Shown here: in pieces, positions 52,901-64,000 of the stretch
How positions within the stretch are numbered: the stretch's first letter is position 1
Layout of the letters: every line of letters starts with the position of its first letter
NCBI RefSeq assembly: GCF_026914265.1
Contig: NC_069125.1
Location: 25,036,966-25,100,965, forward strand
DNA from: Mya arenaria
Taxonomy: Eukaryota > Mollusca > Bivalvia > Myida > Myidae
Length of the DNA: 64,000 bases
Direction of reading: 5' to 3'
The notes under the pieces: model-generated
The model's input: the letters and a program-made list of their open reading frames with translations, nothing else
What the model was told of the DNA's origin: nothing
Database searches by the model: none
Program-made: the position numbers and the translations under genes

Positions 52901-53281
52901 GTATATTGTTGCTTACACATTCCTCCATCAAAAGGTGTCAGTTGTAAATACTGCCATTAAAATTTTGAAGTGAAATATAATTTCTCAATTATCTTTTTCT
53001 CAATTATTTGTATATTTCTTTGGAAAAAGTCATAACAATCGAACTACATTTGACATCAGTTAGCCTAACTGTACACTGTGGCCGGAGCTTGCAGGTTCAT
53101 GGTACACTGGCCATGTTTCTAGATAGATTTGTTCTAGAATCTGGGAATCAATAATTGTGCATTTTGGGATATTGAAATAATTAAAGAATCTTAACTGTCT
53201 GTTTTGTCAAAATAAAACCCACCATTGTTATTCCAGTTGTTAACATTATGCTGCATGAAAGTTTTGCTATGTTTTTTGCAG

Positions 53282-53354
53282 ATGATGATGGCAATAACTC
53301 GATAAGAGATCCAACTTTGATGGAAACTGTTATAGGGGAGAGACCAGCATAGAT
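53282..53354 (+). CDS. Candidate exon with in-frame TAG
   Basis: It follows GTTTTTTGCAG and encodes DDDGNNSIRDPTLMETVIGE, then TAG just before a donor-like ATG|GTAAAC. It could be a terminal exon or a broken internal one. Confidence 0.25.
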
Positions 53355-53387
53355 GGTAAACCAATATCAAAGGATTCTACACAATAA

Positions 53388-53580
53388 AAGAAACAAAGGT
53401 GGTCTGAAGAAGAAAACAAGATCTTCATACCAATCTTTAAAGCATGTCTAACGGACAAACACATAACCAACTCTTACCGCATAAGGCTTGCAGCTGAGAA
53501 AATACCTGAAAGGACAATAGCTCAAATAAAGAAGAGAGTTCACAACAGGCAAACAAGCTTGGTCATTGAAATTGTGTTAA
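53388..53580 (+). pseudogene. Myb/SANT-like domain fragment
   Basis: Open from 53388 with no ATG. It reads QRWSEEENKIFIPIFKACL, then IRLAAEKIPERTIAQIKKRV, then HNRQ. W..EE at the start, a second helix, and RT..QIK.RV.N at the end is the Myb/SANT-like pattern seen in transposon DNA-binding proteins. TAA lies directly upstream, so its joining to another exon is unknown. Confidence 0.5.
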
Positions 53581-53641
53581 AGGTTTGGTCTCCAGGCTAC
53601 TTAGTTGAGATGTCTAGGGTCATCAACACCTTTTTTCTTTT

Positions 53642-54137
53642 AAAGGGACTGTACACCATATTGGCACCAATTTTCGTAACGAATCTCAGGACAATTATCT
53701 AATAGAATGTGTTACCCTTTGATGCCATAATTGTAAAAAAAAAACACCAAAATGTAAAAAAAAAAATGTGTAGGAGACCGGGTTCAAACAAGTGTCGCCA
53801 AAATTGAAGTCCAGCGTCGTATTCACTGAGCTTCGATGGCTTTTTTTAATCAGGTGACATAAGTAAGCTAAACAATTAACTCTGTAATATCAGGTGATAA
53901 CACCGACTAGCCAATCAAGCATAAGGAATGAATTTTACTAGGTAGATATACCCAGTAATCTTTTTTAATGGAAAAATACCTAATAACTGCTAAACTTGAA
54001 TAAATTGTAAACTATGTAGTACTTCAGTTAGTAAGTTTCAATACATTGTACACATTAATACCAAATTTGTGACAGTCTTCGACAATAATTATTGTCTTTT
54101 TTTCTTGCAAATTGATGATCTGGTGCACAGTTGCTTT
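53642..54137. mobile_element. MITE with AAAGGGACTGTACACCA ends
   Basis: The left end AAAGGGACTGTACACCA and the right end TGGTGCACAGTTGCTTT are imperfect inverses (14 of 17). About 496 bp, no ORF. No clear target-site duplication. Confidence 0.5.
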
Positions 54138-56052
54138 GAAGAACCATCAGTGTGAATAGGACTGCTTCGAAATTGAACATGAATTGTTCATTAAGCTTCT
54201 GTGTTATAAACATGATCTAAAGACATTTAATATTTTAATGCCCCCACTTATCAGGATAATGGATTACCTGTGAATAGACTTAGTTTGGTTGGAAATTATT
54301 AAGAGCTGCTGTGATCATTTCCTGAGATCACATGAGGCAAGTGGGGGCATCCGGGTCATATCGACACAATTCTAGTCACTTTCACAAGATGTTTTACTTA
54401 AAGCTGCACTCTTACAGATATAATGTTTTTTACAACTTTTTTTATTTTTTGTCTTGGAATGAGTTGTTTTTTTGCGTAAATACAATGTATCTGCAAACCA
54501 GCATTAAAAGACTGATGACAAAAGATGAGTTTGCAGGTTTTCATATTTTATCTCCAAAACTGATGTTTTATGCATTTTTTAAACCATTAGTACATGCTGA
54601 ATATGCTTGTTGTAAATGTTACTTCTACAGTTTAAAAGGATTTTGTTGAAAATTGCATACCAGGGGTTAGTTGTCAGATGTTTGTGCTTTTTGCTCCATT
54701 TTTGAAATTATATAATTGCTTGATTATAATCAGAAGTCTGTAAATTCATCAACAGATGCCAGAAAATCAAGATTTCAATTCTACTGGGCACCCTAGGTTC
54801 AGTGTGAAATAGTTTTGTAAAATACATATGGGTACTTACAAAAACTTTTATTGAATTTTGTACGTCAGACAACATTTCCTCTTCTGTTGGATATAAGCAG
54901 AAAGAAATGTTTGGGAAATATACCTGTTGAATTGGAACTTTACCACCTAAGTGTACCTCATCCTGATCTCCTTAGGCTTAAGTTAAATAATTTCATGCCA
55001 GTTTTTTTTTAATTTTCTGATTTAAAAAAAACCCAACTCAACTTTTGAAAATATCCTGATGAAAGAACTACCCCACTACTAGTAGACAATCAGTCAGTGT
55101 TGTAAGTAACGGTTTGAATTTTCATTCAGTCATTTTTTTCATATATATGTACTTATATAATAAGGAAATCTTGTGAAAGCAACTTCTCAAGTTTATGAAG
55201 AATTTTGTTGAAGCTTGTCCACACTATCAGTCATTATATGTATTTGAGCTGCATTTTCTGTTGGACTCTTCGATCAGGGGTTACAACCCTTTGTTATTTG
55301 CTTTATACATTCTTGTGTATGCAACCCTTCCCACTTTGTTTAAACATGCTTATATTCTTAAACATGCTTATTAGACTTTGAACAGAACATGGCATGTGCA
55401 TCAGGGAACAGATTCCCGATTCTGATTTTATATTGAATTTGTGTGCGTTATTGTAAAATGAGATTCCGTCGATTTTGTTTTTATTTGCGTTACGCTGCTG
55501 CATCATTCATAATCCAAACTATATGTTCGGATTGCAATCGACTGACCAGACGTGTATATTAATGCAAAAGGTGTTCACATTGAAGTAAGGCAACATGCAA
55601 TTTATTCAACCTGCTGAGGTAGTCCATAAATAAAAATGCCATCAAGAGAAATTGAATTACTACTGGACGGGCAATCCTATAACGAAAATACGAAATCATA
55701 TTTATTTAATGTTTTTTGACTATGTTTGGGAAAATATATTTTTCGTTCTATAAACAAGATTTATGAAGACGGTATTGCATACATACCATTCCAGTTGAAA
55801 TTACGTATTGTTCTGAATAATAACCATTATCCTGCATGTAGCTGAAATGCTTAGCATAGAGAAGACACGTTAAGTACGTCAAACACGTTTTGTATGTATT
55901 AATATTGATACCAATGATAGCCATCAAATCATAAATTGATCAAATGTTCAGTCACTGTGGTATCCAACAGTCACTGTGATATCAAAGTTCAGCAAATATG
56001 CTCTTGGAGAAAATATATTTTATAAATGAAATTGAGCAGTTGTAAGCAAACG

Positions 56053-56112
<60 letters not shown>
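56053..56112. repeat. (ATT)n microsatellite
   Basis: A pure ATT run of about 20 units. Confidence 0.95.
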
Positions 56113-56113
<1 letters not shown>

Positions 56114-56134
56114 CCTTTCCCTGTGTTAAAAAAT

Positions 56135-56340
56135 ATAATACCGTCCAGATATAACAAATGTATGTGACAAGTATATATATCTTGCGGAAAGTGGGCAGAT
56201 GACTAGTATATATTAATTGGAAGACAGGTTGAGGGTAGATGTGGGCAGATGACAAATATATATGGGCAGATGGTATTCTGCTGGTATCATCATCCCACAC
56301 ACATTGTTTTTGAAAGGAGAAACATTGACAGATATTCTTT
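56135..56340. repeat. Duplicated segment, copy 1
   Basis: From AATACCGTCCAGAT to GAGAAACATTGACAGATA it matches 57732-58010 with few differences. It contains three GTGGGCAGATGAC-like units. Both copies sit directly next to a microsatellite. Confidence 0.85.
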
Positions 56341-57731
56341 AATTCCTCCATAATGAAGGGATTTTAAACAGGTAACCAAAATGAAATACGTTTACAAGAT
56401 ACGACGAAACAAACGTAAGCAGAAGTAAATAAAAGTGAAAGAACAAACAACCAATCCAAACTATATACATGTATATAATATAATCAAAATATGATGCAGT
56501 GTATCTGAGATTGTTGAAGACAATACTGTACACAGGCGTGGTTGGTGCAGAGGTTGGGTCAATCCTTATCTACTGACAGTCAACCGCCCCTATGCCAGGC
56601 AACTTCCTCAACAGTCTCTGAGCACTTGCATTTATATTGGTAAACTAAAAAGATGTAAGTTGTACAACAAACGTTGAAAATAAAATACATTTGCATTAAC
56701 TTTCCGATTGAATTTCTTGTGTCATAAACAAGTAGAGTTAAATTATGATAATAATTAAATATCAAACTTATTATAATGCAAAATGGAACTTTAATTTCAC
56801 CATATAAACATCAGCCTATCACAAAGACGGAATTGGTAAACTAATGTATGATGCGATATTTATCTTATTTACAGTTTTAAAGTCACCTTTTAACCAAATC
56901 ATAGATACTCTACACGGTTAATATCATACATGGTAAACACTGAGCAAGTGCCTTGCCTAAATAATGTAGGTACCTTAGTACCGTTTTGAATAAATGTACT
57001 CGACTATCATCACTTAGTGAAAGCTGTCCGAAAAATAGTCGGGATTTTTGTCAATCTACATCCGACCTTCATAAATGCGAAAATAAGTCAATTCTAGAAT
57101 TATTACGTTTTTTCATGTGCATAAACAGTGTATAAATTATACACTGTTTATGCACTCGATTAAGGGAAATAATTTGTGCTGTTGAAATATTGTTCCAAAC
57201 CTCACAACCGTATATCTTTTTTTGGAAGGACTATAGTCTGAAAAATGTTTCATGGTTAGTGGGTGTAGACTTTTATTATCGGATGCGCCGCAATCTATTA
57301 GACTGGATTATTGTTTTCTGAGTTCACAGCACGCATCTTAAATACTATTATTTGTGTCAATGTACTTGTCGCATAAGACTCTTGGGTGCAAGTTAACATC
57401 GACTTTGTTTCATTTAATACCACTATTTGTGTATTACTTGCATTATAATGATATCGTTCTTTTAGTGAATTGATGGGGAAAAGTTCTAAGCCGTTTTTGC
57501 CAAGTGAAAGCAAAACCATGTCGCCGGCGTACGTTGAGCATCATACACAGACATCTAATATTGATAACGAGTGCCCGTGTGCATAAGGTTGATTATGTAG
57601 AGGAGATTGACTCCAGCGTCCCCCCCTGTCTCGTTCCTCGTTGTATCTAAAACCATTCGGACACACATCCTTGTTCTCGTATGCAACTGTAAACGTGTCT
57701 GAGTCCCATTCCCTGTGTAACCGATTTGATA

Positions 57732-57757
57732 ATACCGTCCAGATGACAAATATATGT

Positions 57758-57855
<98 letters not shown>

Positions 57856-58010
57856 AGACGGAAAGTGGGCAGATGACTAGTATATATTAATTGGAAGACA
57901 GGTTGAAGGGTAGATGTGGGCAGATGACAAATATATATGGGCAGATGGTATTCTGCTGGTATCATCATCCCACAAACATTGTTTTTGAAAGGAGAAACAT
58001 TGACAGATAG
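57732..58010. repeat. Duplicated segment, copy 2, with (AT)n inside
   Basis: Same segment as 56135-56340, but with about 95 bp of pure AT expansion (57759-57853) where copy 1 has ATATATAT only. Confidence 0.85.
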
Positions 58011-58765
58011 ACATATACGTTCGTACGCAACTGTAAATGTGTCTAAGGCCCCTTTCCTGTGTAACCAAACAGATATAGAGGCAGTCAAATTTGTCCAAGA
58101 AAAACGAAAAAAAAAAAACGGTATGTTCCTTAATGTTGATTTTGTTTGATATATATATATATATATATATATATAGTGCCATTTTATTAAATCAGTGGTG
58201 GGAGAATGAACAATGATACCAAATGTTCTATATCTATCGCCATAGAGAATGGGACGAGAAATGGATTCAAGGACGCGTCCAATAATATTGTGTCACCTGT
58301 GTAGCATGGTAGGCCCTTAGGGATTACTTTTATTTTGTCCGGCGTCTGTCTGTCTGTCCGTCACACTTTTTCATCACGTTTCAAATAACTTTTTTTCTGC
58401 TCAAAGGATTGGATTGAACCTTCTGACAAATGTTTATATCAATGTGTATAATTGGTTCACAGAAGGGGGGTAATCAAAATATTTTTATATCAGTTATTGC
58501 CCCCTTCAAAAAATTGAATTTTCTGACAAGGCGCTGGCAGGTGACACACATGCTCCGGGAAGCACTCCATTCTAGTTTAAAAGAAATGTTACTAGGTAAT
58601 ACTGATAGGGGTTTTCAAGATAGGGTATTTGTGTATTAATTGTTTTTACTGTTTTAATACTTCTTTTTTCATTTCAAGATACTCGCCGCTTAATTTATAG
58701 GATTGAATATGTTTTTGCAAAACTATCAATACAAATTTGAATTATAATAATTGATTTATTTTCAG

Positions 58766-59496
58766 ACTAAATCCACGATTTGTTGCATCTGATTCAGAAT
58801 CTAGTGGTGGTGAATCTGAAGAAGATTCTTGTCCAGCGCCGCCCCCTAAAATACTGCTACCAACAATCTCAACACCTTCCAGCCGTGTCTTATCTACCTC
58901 TTCAAGCCGTGTTCCGTCTGCCTCACCTACCTCTTCAAGCCGTGTTCCGTCTGCCCCACCTACCTCTTCAAGCTGTGTTCCGTCTGCTTCACCTACCTCG
59001 TCAAGCAATGTTCCGTTAACCTCACCTATCACGTTAAGCCGTGTTCCTTCAGCCTCACCTACCACGTCAAGCCGTGTTCCGTCAGCCTCACCTACCACGT
59101 CAAGCCGTGTTCCGTCAGCCTCATCTACCCTGTCAAGCCGTGTTCAGTCTGCCTCACCTACCCTGTCAAGCCGTGTTCCATCAGCTTCACCTACCCCGTC
59201 AAACCGTTTTCCGTCAGCCTCACCTACCCCATCAAGCCGTGTTCCGTCAGCCTCACCTACCCCGTCAAGCCGTGTTCCGTCAGCCTCACCTACCCCGTCA
59301 AGCCGTGTTCCGTCAGCCTCACCTACCCCGTCAAGCTGTGTTCAGTCTGCCTCACCTACCCCGTCAAGCCGTGTTCCATCAGCCTCACCTACCCCGTCAA
59401 GCCGTGTTCCGTCAGCCTCACCTACCCCGTCAAGTCGTGTTCAGTCTTCCCCATCTACCCCACTAAGCAGTGCTCGGGGCATACATGGAATTTCAG
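58766..59496 (+). CDS. Repeat exon of the DUF4806-type gene
   Basis: It follows TTTATTTTCAG and ends GGAATTTCAG|GTAAGA. From about 58885 to 59450 it is built of 33-bp units coding SSRVPSASPTP with variants. The array is a multiple of 3, so the frame is kept. The His/Pro/Arg/Gln-rich plus-strand ORF at 59041 and the Asp/Gly-rich minus-strand ORF are other-frame readings of the same array. Confidence 0.75.
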
Positions 59497-61450
59497 GTAA
59501 GAAAAATATATTTTTTATCTATTTTCCAAGATACGTGAAGATTAAGGTTAAAATTTAAATGATGCTTATGATGGCTTCGTAGCCTCTCTATTAAGAGAAT
59601 ATAACTTAGACATTTTTCCTTAATTTGCAAATAAGAAGTACCTTAATAAATGCAATTGACTGTTTTGAATGAAAATGACGAATACTTATGTATCACAAAT
59701 CTTCTTGTAAAGGATGCTGTTTTTAATTTGTAAGAAAAGTGCAGAAACAGCCTGTTTCAATATAACAAAATATACTACTTTCAATTCGCCTGCCATCTTT
59801 CTTGTGTTTGTAAACACGTTAATAGCTCATTTGCATAATTTATGCAAACCGGGAATCCGGTAGACGAAACAAATAGCACTATGTACAGTACAGCGCCGAT
59901 AGTATTTCCTTTAAAACATATCTTGTGGTGTCTTGTCAACTTTTTTTCTTTAAATATCCACAATTTTCAACTGATTGTTACCTAATGTGTACATGTTTAT
60001 GCTTGGTATCGAAAATGTCAATGACGCAAGCCCAAATTGGGGTATAATTATAATAGGGTCAAGCTTATAGCCTATTTAACAACCAAAAAATGTCTTTTGG
60101 ACTGTGTCGAAAGTTGAATGATCTCTTTCCATCAAGCCCTGTCAAGGTTTCTTAGGTGCGAGATTTAGGCCCATTTGTTATAATATAATTATTATTCTCA
60201 GAGAGAGACATCAGGATCATCCGGGGCATGGAGGAGATAAAAACTGAGCAGAAAGAAATCAAAGCAATGCTGGCAACAGTTTTGCAGCGCTTTGATGTTG
60301 ACCACAGGGATTGTCAAGTCCCGGAGGGTATAACACTGCCGTTATACACGCTGGAAGAAGTGGAGAGAAATGAAGGCATGCTACAGGATTCCACAGTATT
60401 TAAAATGATGGTATGAACATTTAAATCACATAGAAGAAGATAACATTTTGCGGATACGAAAAAAGAAAGCCAAATTTTGACATTTCAACTACTGCAGAAT
60501 TTATTGCTTGACTTTTAATGCGAAGGAGTATCCACATTCCACAATATTTTAGATTAGAATAAAACATAAATAAAAGTAGCTTAGTACAAGAAAATAACAA
60601 ATTATATAGAATTGAAATTAATTTAAAAAATAATTGTTTTATATAATCTTACTAAGAAGCCCACATTTTTATCTCAAACTTTTAATGATTTAAAAGTTAA
60701 ATAATAAATGACCAATTTTTAGCTAAATATTTGATTATTATTTTTTATCAGGTTGACCATCTATCGAGTATTGGGGGATCCTCGGTGAAAGCCATGTCTA
60801 AGCGGGTGATGAAGGATGTTATGAAAAACAGTTTAGCAAAGGAATACAATTGGACAGGGGCAAGGACTAAACAATCGTTTGACAGCCTAAAGTTATCTTT
60901 GGCGATTATACGTAAGGATGTTTATTTAAATGTTTAAAAAAAGTGGTTATTTTTCACAAATTTTGGGCAATGTTCAAGTATTTTATTTTAAAAAAGCTTT
61001 TGCAAGCTTGCTTAACACAATGGACTGCGAATCCAGTGGCAAGAATTTATCTAAGGGTGAATTATTGTAAATAACTTGCTTATATCTACATACCGGTATA
61101 TAAATGTAGCTTTTATGAAGTATAACCATTCCCCATTTCCAGTATAATAGTTCCTTCAACATAGTTCAACACACAACTGATCAGGTATCAAAACGGTATT
61201 AACTGGTCTGTCAAGTTGTGAACAAAAGTTTTTAGCCATATTGTAAACTACATAGAAATTACTATATTTTTCAGGTGCTGTGAAACGAAACTTCCCCTCT
61301 AGTGATAATAGCGTGACGGAGTACTTCATAAAAGACTGGCTGAAGAACGCTCGAGACCGAGATGGAGGAAGACAGAAGAGGATGAAGCACTCGGACACCA
61401 GCATTCTTATGCCAAACGTTCAGGAACAATACGATGAATACTCCAACTAA
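58766..61450 (+). CDS. DUF4806-type gene, 3' four exons
   Basis: Exons 58766-59496, 60202-60410, 60752-60911 and 61275-61450 join with matching phases and GT-AG introns, ending at TAA 61448-61450. The product has an acidic start (SDSESSGGESEED), about 17 Ser/Pro-rich 11-residue repeats, a helical linker (MEEIKTEQKEIKAMLATVL), then the DUF4806 pattern: LPLYTLEEVERNEGML, VDHLSSIGGSSVKAMSKRVM, AKEYNWTGARTKQSFDSLKL and FIKDWLKNARDRDGG. There are no stops or frameshifts here, so this part may still be expressed. Its role in transposition is unknown; DNA or transposase binding is a guess. The first listed exon starts in phase 2, so upstream exons exist. Confidence 0.75.
60202..60410 (+). CDS. Exon with linker and start of DUF4806
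   Basis: From TATTCTCAG to AAAATGATG|GTATGA; phase 1 in, phase 0 out. It carries the coiled linker and LPLYTLEEVERNE. Confidence 0.75.
60752..60911 (+). CDS. Central DUF4806 exon
   Basis: From TTTTTTATCAG to GCGATTATAC|GTAAGG; carries the SIGG and NWTG landmarks. Confidence 0.75.
61275..61450 (+). CDS. Terminal DUF4806 exon
   Basis: From TATTTTTCAG to TAA 61448-61450; carries the W-x-x-x-A-R-D-R end and a basic tail. Confidence 0.75.
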
Positions 61451-63410
61451 TGTATAGACATTTATGCGTTGACGTGCCGTAAATCACCATTAATTCTACT
61501 TTATGACAGCGCTGTATTGTAGTGAGGCAATCCAAGTATCACTAGACCAAGCTCATATCATAATTCTATGGTATTAGAAAGTGTTTTGTAAACATGCAGC
61601 TTCTATAGAAATGAACTGTATTTACAAGGAGAAAAAAGTCACCAAGCATTTGTTTGATCTAGAGTTTAAGAAGAAATTTAACACCTATACAAATGCACTG
61701 TGTTTAAGAGGTATAATACTCCTCGTGCATTCTGTGAACTAGAGTTCACATTAAGTTTAAGAGAGTTTTGTAGGTTAGTTCAAGCGTATAAACAATATGA
61801 ATGCTATCACTCAAACCAGAAGATCCATCCAGGAGAAGATAGCAAGAAAGAGGAGACACAGAATACACCACCCAAAACTATGTACTTCTGTTGTATGAAT
61901 GTGTGATTTAGGCAAGCCATTATTATAGCAAACACTATTTGAGCCTTGTCATAACAACAAAATTGTCAATTTTAATGTTAGTTGCCTTTCTTCCAATTCA
62001 GACTGTTCCTGTTGCATTGGTATCATATTAATAATATTCCATCTACAAGGTGGAGGCTGTATTAGAGTATTTCTTCTTGAAACTTATAGCGTAGTCTTTG
62101 TCATTTATGACGCTATGTTCACTTAACTAAAATGCTACCGTCTTCACATCCTCCCATTTCTGATCAAACATAAATATGTCTTCATTAGATAAATTTAGCA
62201 CATGATAAAAAAAAATATTCATTGTCAAAGATTTGTACACTATAGTTAAAGTAAGTGATTCTTCATTCATTTTCAAATTGTTTGAAAGATGTATTTGAAA
62301 ACCATGAATAGACTATTGCAAGTTGATGATAAGTCTCGGAAGTTAGATATTTTAATATATAGTTTTCTTTGGCGATAGTAGATATTTACTCAAAATATCC
62401 CTCATTAGATTCTAGTCAATTTGCATTTGATTTGTTTGATTGAAATGACATTTTCCGAGATTGTCTTCTTTTCAAAAAGCCCTCATAGAAGTAATTTTAA
62501 AGGCAGTTATTCTCCCAAATAGGGTAAGTTTGCATTTGGTTAGTTCATCACTGCTCAAATTTATTTTTCCAGTTCAGTTTCTGATGCAGAAAGTCCTTTT
62601 ATAAAACATTTCTAAGGAGCATTAGCTCTTGTTCTAAGAAGCTAAGTCTATTTCTTTGACTGCGCTTTTAAAATTTTAGGTAACTTTTTTAGATTGACAG
62701 GTTATGTTTTGGATTAAGAGGAGGAAAAAAAACTTAAAGGTGTATAAAATATAATTGACCATGATTTTTAAGGACCACATAGTTATTGTTCTTCTTGTTC
62801 AAAGTTATTTTTCATAATTTTAATCTGTTTCAATATTGATAATATACCATAGTAATTCATAAGTTGTTAAATATTGGTGTATTAGTTTACCGTGACCTAG
62901 TCTAGTCATTTTCCTTCTTGCCAATTTTGTGTGTGCCAAATTATGTTTTATTTGTTATATATGATTTGTACTTAATTGTACTTAATTTTTCTTCTATCAA
63001 TTTAATAAACTTCACCATAGTTATCATGATTTTTAAAGGAGAATAAATGTGCAGCACATGCTTATTATTCATTGTTTTTTTCATGATAATTATATACTAT
63101 TATACTCATATCTGATAAACTTGATCAGCAGAGTAGTGTACAATATTGCAATGTATTGTATTTGTGTTTATTGGTTAATTTAAGAAAAGAAAAGTATTAA
63201 GAGACTTTTAACAACAAACTGTAACATCATTGACAAACAATCTTTTTATTTTATCAACAATCTGAAAGTTATCAAACAAGTTTTTTTGGCCGAATTGCTC
63301 AAGCAATTCCGGTCTATAGATTGGCGATGTCTGTCTGCAACAATTTGGTTCAAGTTTCTGGTTCAAGCAAAATCTCAGCACTGGAAAGGGGTACAAACTT
63401 AAAGCTTTGC
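61451..63410. other. 3' region of the DUF4806-type gene
   Basis: Long AT-rich stretch with no gene. AATAAA signals at 63004-63009 and 63042-63047 may serve a long 3' UTR, but nearer variants cannot be excluded. Confidence 0.3.
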
Positions 63411-63524
63411 CTGAAGTTTACCAGTAACAAGTTATATTGATTTCTGAGTAGCGGCTTATTTAACACAAGCGTGGTATATAGTTTATTCGAAATGTGATAA
63501 TGGTTGATCAAATGCCAATAATTA

Positions 63525-63812
63525 ATGATATCGGCCGGATATGATGTGAATGATAAAAGGTATATCGGTAACAGTTCGCAAAATGTGATGATGGACCGCT
63601 AAATTTCCGATAATCCATACGATATCGGTCCGATATCGTTGATAATAAAAAGTATATCGGGCCCATATCTTACCAATATCGACAATTTCCGATAAGGGAC
63701 CGATCAAATGCCGATGGGCAAAACGATATCGGACCAATATCTCAAACGACAAGGGACCGATATTGAACACACATCGGGCCCATATCTATCCGATATGGGT
63801 TTGCTAGCTGGG
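63525..63812 (-). repeat. Right terminus and subterminal repeats
   Basis: At least eight ATCGG-type motifs in both orientations (GATATCGGTCCGATATCG, TATCGGGCCCATATCT, ATATCGGACCAATATC), ending TTGCTAGCTGGG. Longer and richer than the left end. Confidence 0.65.
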
Positions 63813-64000
63813 TAGTAGTTTAGCTTGTCTTGTTTCTATAGCAGAAACAGCAGTGAAAGTATGAACACTAAAAACTGCAGCATTACCAGCTAAGGCTTAA
63901 AGAGCACGCATTAAATGACGAAACATGTTCACCTAATATATTTATTTAAACTTCAATAGAGCATAGTCGGTTCTGTTCGAGGTTATATACTTTTTTACAG

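Larger units (their letters stand above)
34920..63812. mobile_element. Putative 28.9-kb EnSpm/CACTA-like transposon
   Basis: The termini are inverted: left CCCAGTCAGCATGCACATAT, right (inverted) CCCAGCTAGCAAACCCATAT; about 18 of the first 23 bases match, and TA flanks both ends. Both subterminal regions are dense in ATCGG motifs such as TATCGGACCAATAT. A CACTA-type transposase lies just inside the left end and a DUF4806-type gene, a family I associate with animal EnSpm elements, just inside the right. It holds many nested insertions. The two ends could be solitary relatives, so the single-element reading is an inference. Confidence 0.5.

Noticed and set aside
58742..59466. His/Pro/Arg/Gln-rich plus-strand ORF and Asp/Gly/Glu-rich minus-strand ORF
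   Set aside because: Other-frame readings of the 33-bp repeat; the spliced frame is SSRVPSASPTP.
1..64000. CRISPR arrays, bacterial operons, ribosome-binding sites, rRNA
   Set aside because: Nothing of the kind is present; the tandem arrays have no spacers and the genes have GT-AG introns.

Overview
The window looks like AT-rich, intron-rich animal nuclear DNA, most likely from a bivalve mollusc. The grounds are GT-AG introns, abundant short non-autonomous DNA transposons, tRNA-derived SINEs with a conserved core, long simple-sequence arrays, and repeats carrying GGTCA/TGACC half-sites. The species cannot be named from the sequence.

Region 1 (about 0.6-32.6 kb, minus strand) is one multi-exon host gene that I assembled exon by exon. 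In protein order it encodes a Death domain, an IRAK/Pelle-like pseudokinase, a Cys/His-rich RING-like zinc finger, a caspase-like (C14) domain with its His and Cys, and a long C-terminal region. The reading phase is continuous over the last nine junctions, which makes the fusion credible. The Death-domain exon changes frame in mid-domain, and one pseudokinase junction (13667 to 13269) does not keep phase, so this copy may be damaged.

Region 2 (15.6-28.7 kb) lies in the 16.7-kb intron between pseudokinase exons 4 and 5. It is a 13.04-kb mobile element with inverted termini, flanked by a direct repeat that reads as a target-site duplication. The repeat it landed in has an uninterrupted paralogue next to it (14.06-15.0 kb), so the empty site can be seen. 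The element carries two convergent genes, each with an ATG just inside a terminus: on the plus strand an Ig-repeat-Ser/Thr kinase gene, on the minus strand an integrase-type (DDE) transposase gene. Both are near-intact but interrupted by stops or a frame change. I think this is the most novel object in the window. Smaller insertions (a TTAA-flanked MITE, a 107-bp palindrome, dispersed repeats) lie inside it.

Region 3 (34.92-63.81 kb) appears to be a second, very large (28.9-kb) DNA transposon of EnSpm/CACTA type. It has CCCAG... termini, ATCGG-rich subterminal repeats, a frameshifted transposase near the left end, and near the right end a well-preserved four-exon DUF4806-type gene preceded by an 11-residue Ser/Pro repeat. 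Between them are candidate exons, a Myb/SANT-like fragment, SINEs, MITEs, a 593-bp tandem duplication and microsatellites.

Gene models come from reading splice sites and phase by eye. Family names come from motif recognition, not from a database search.
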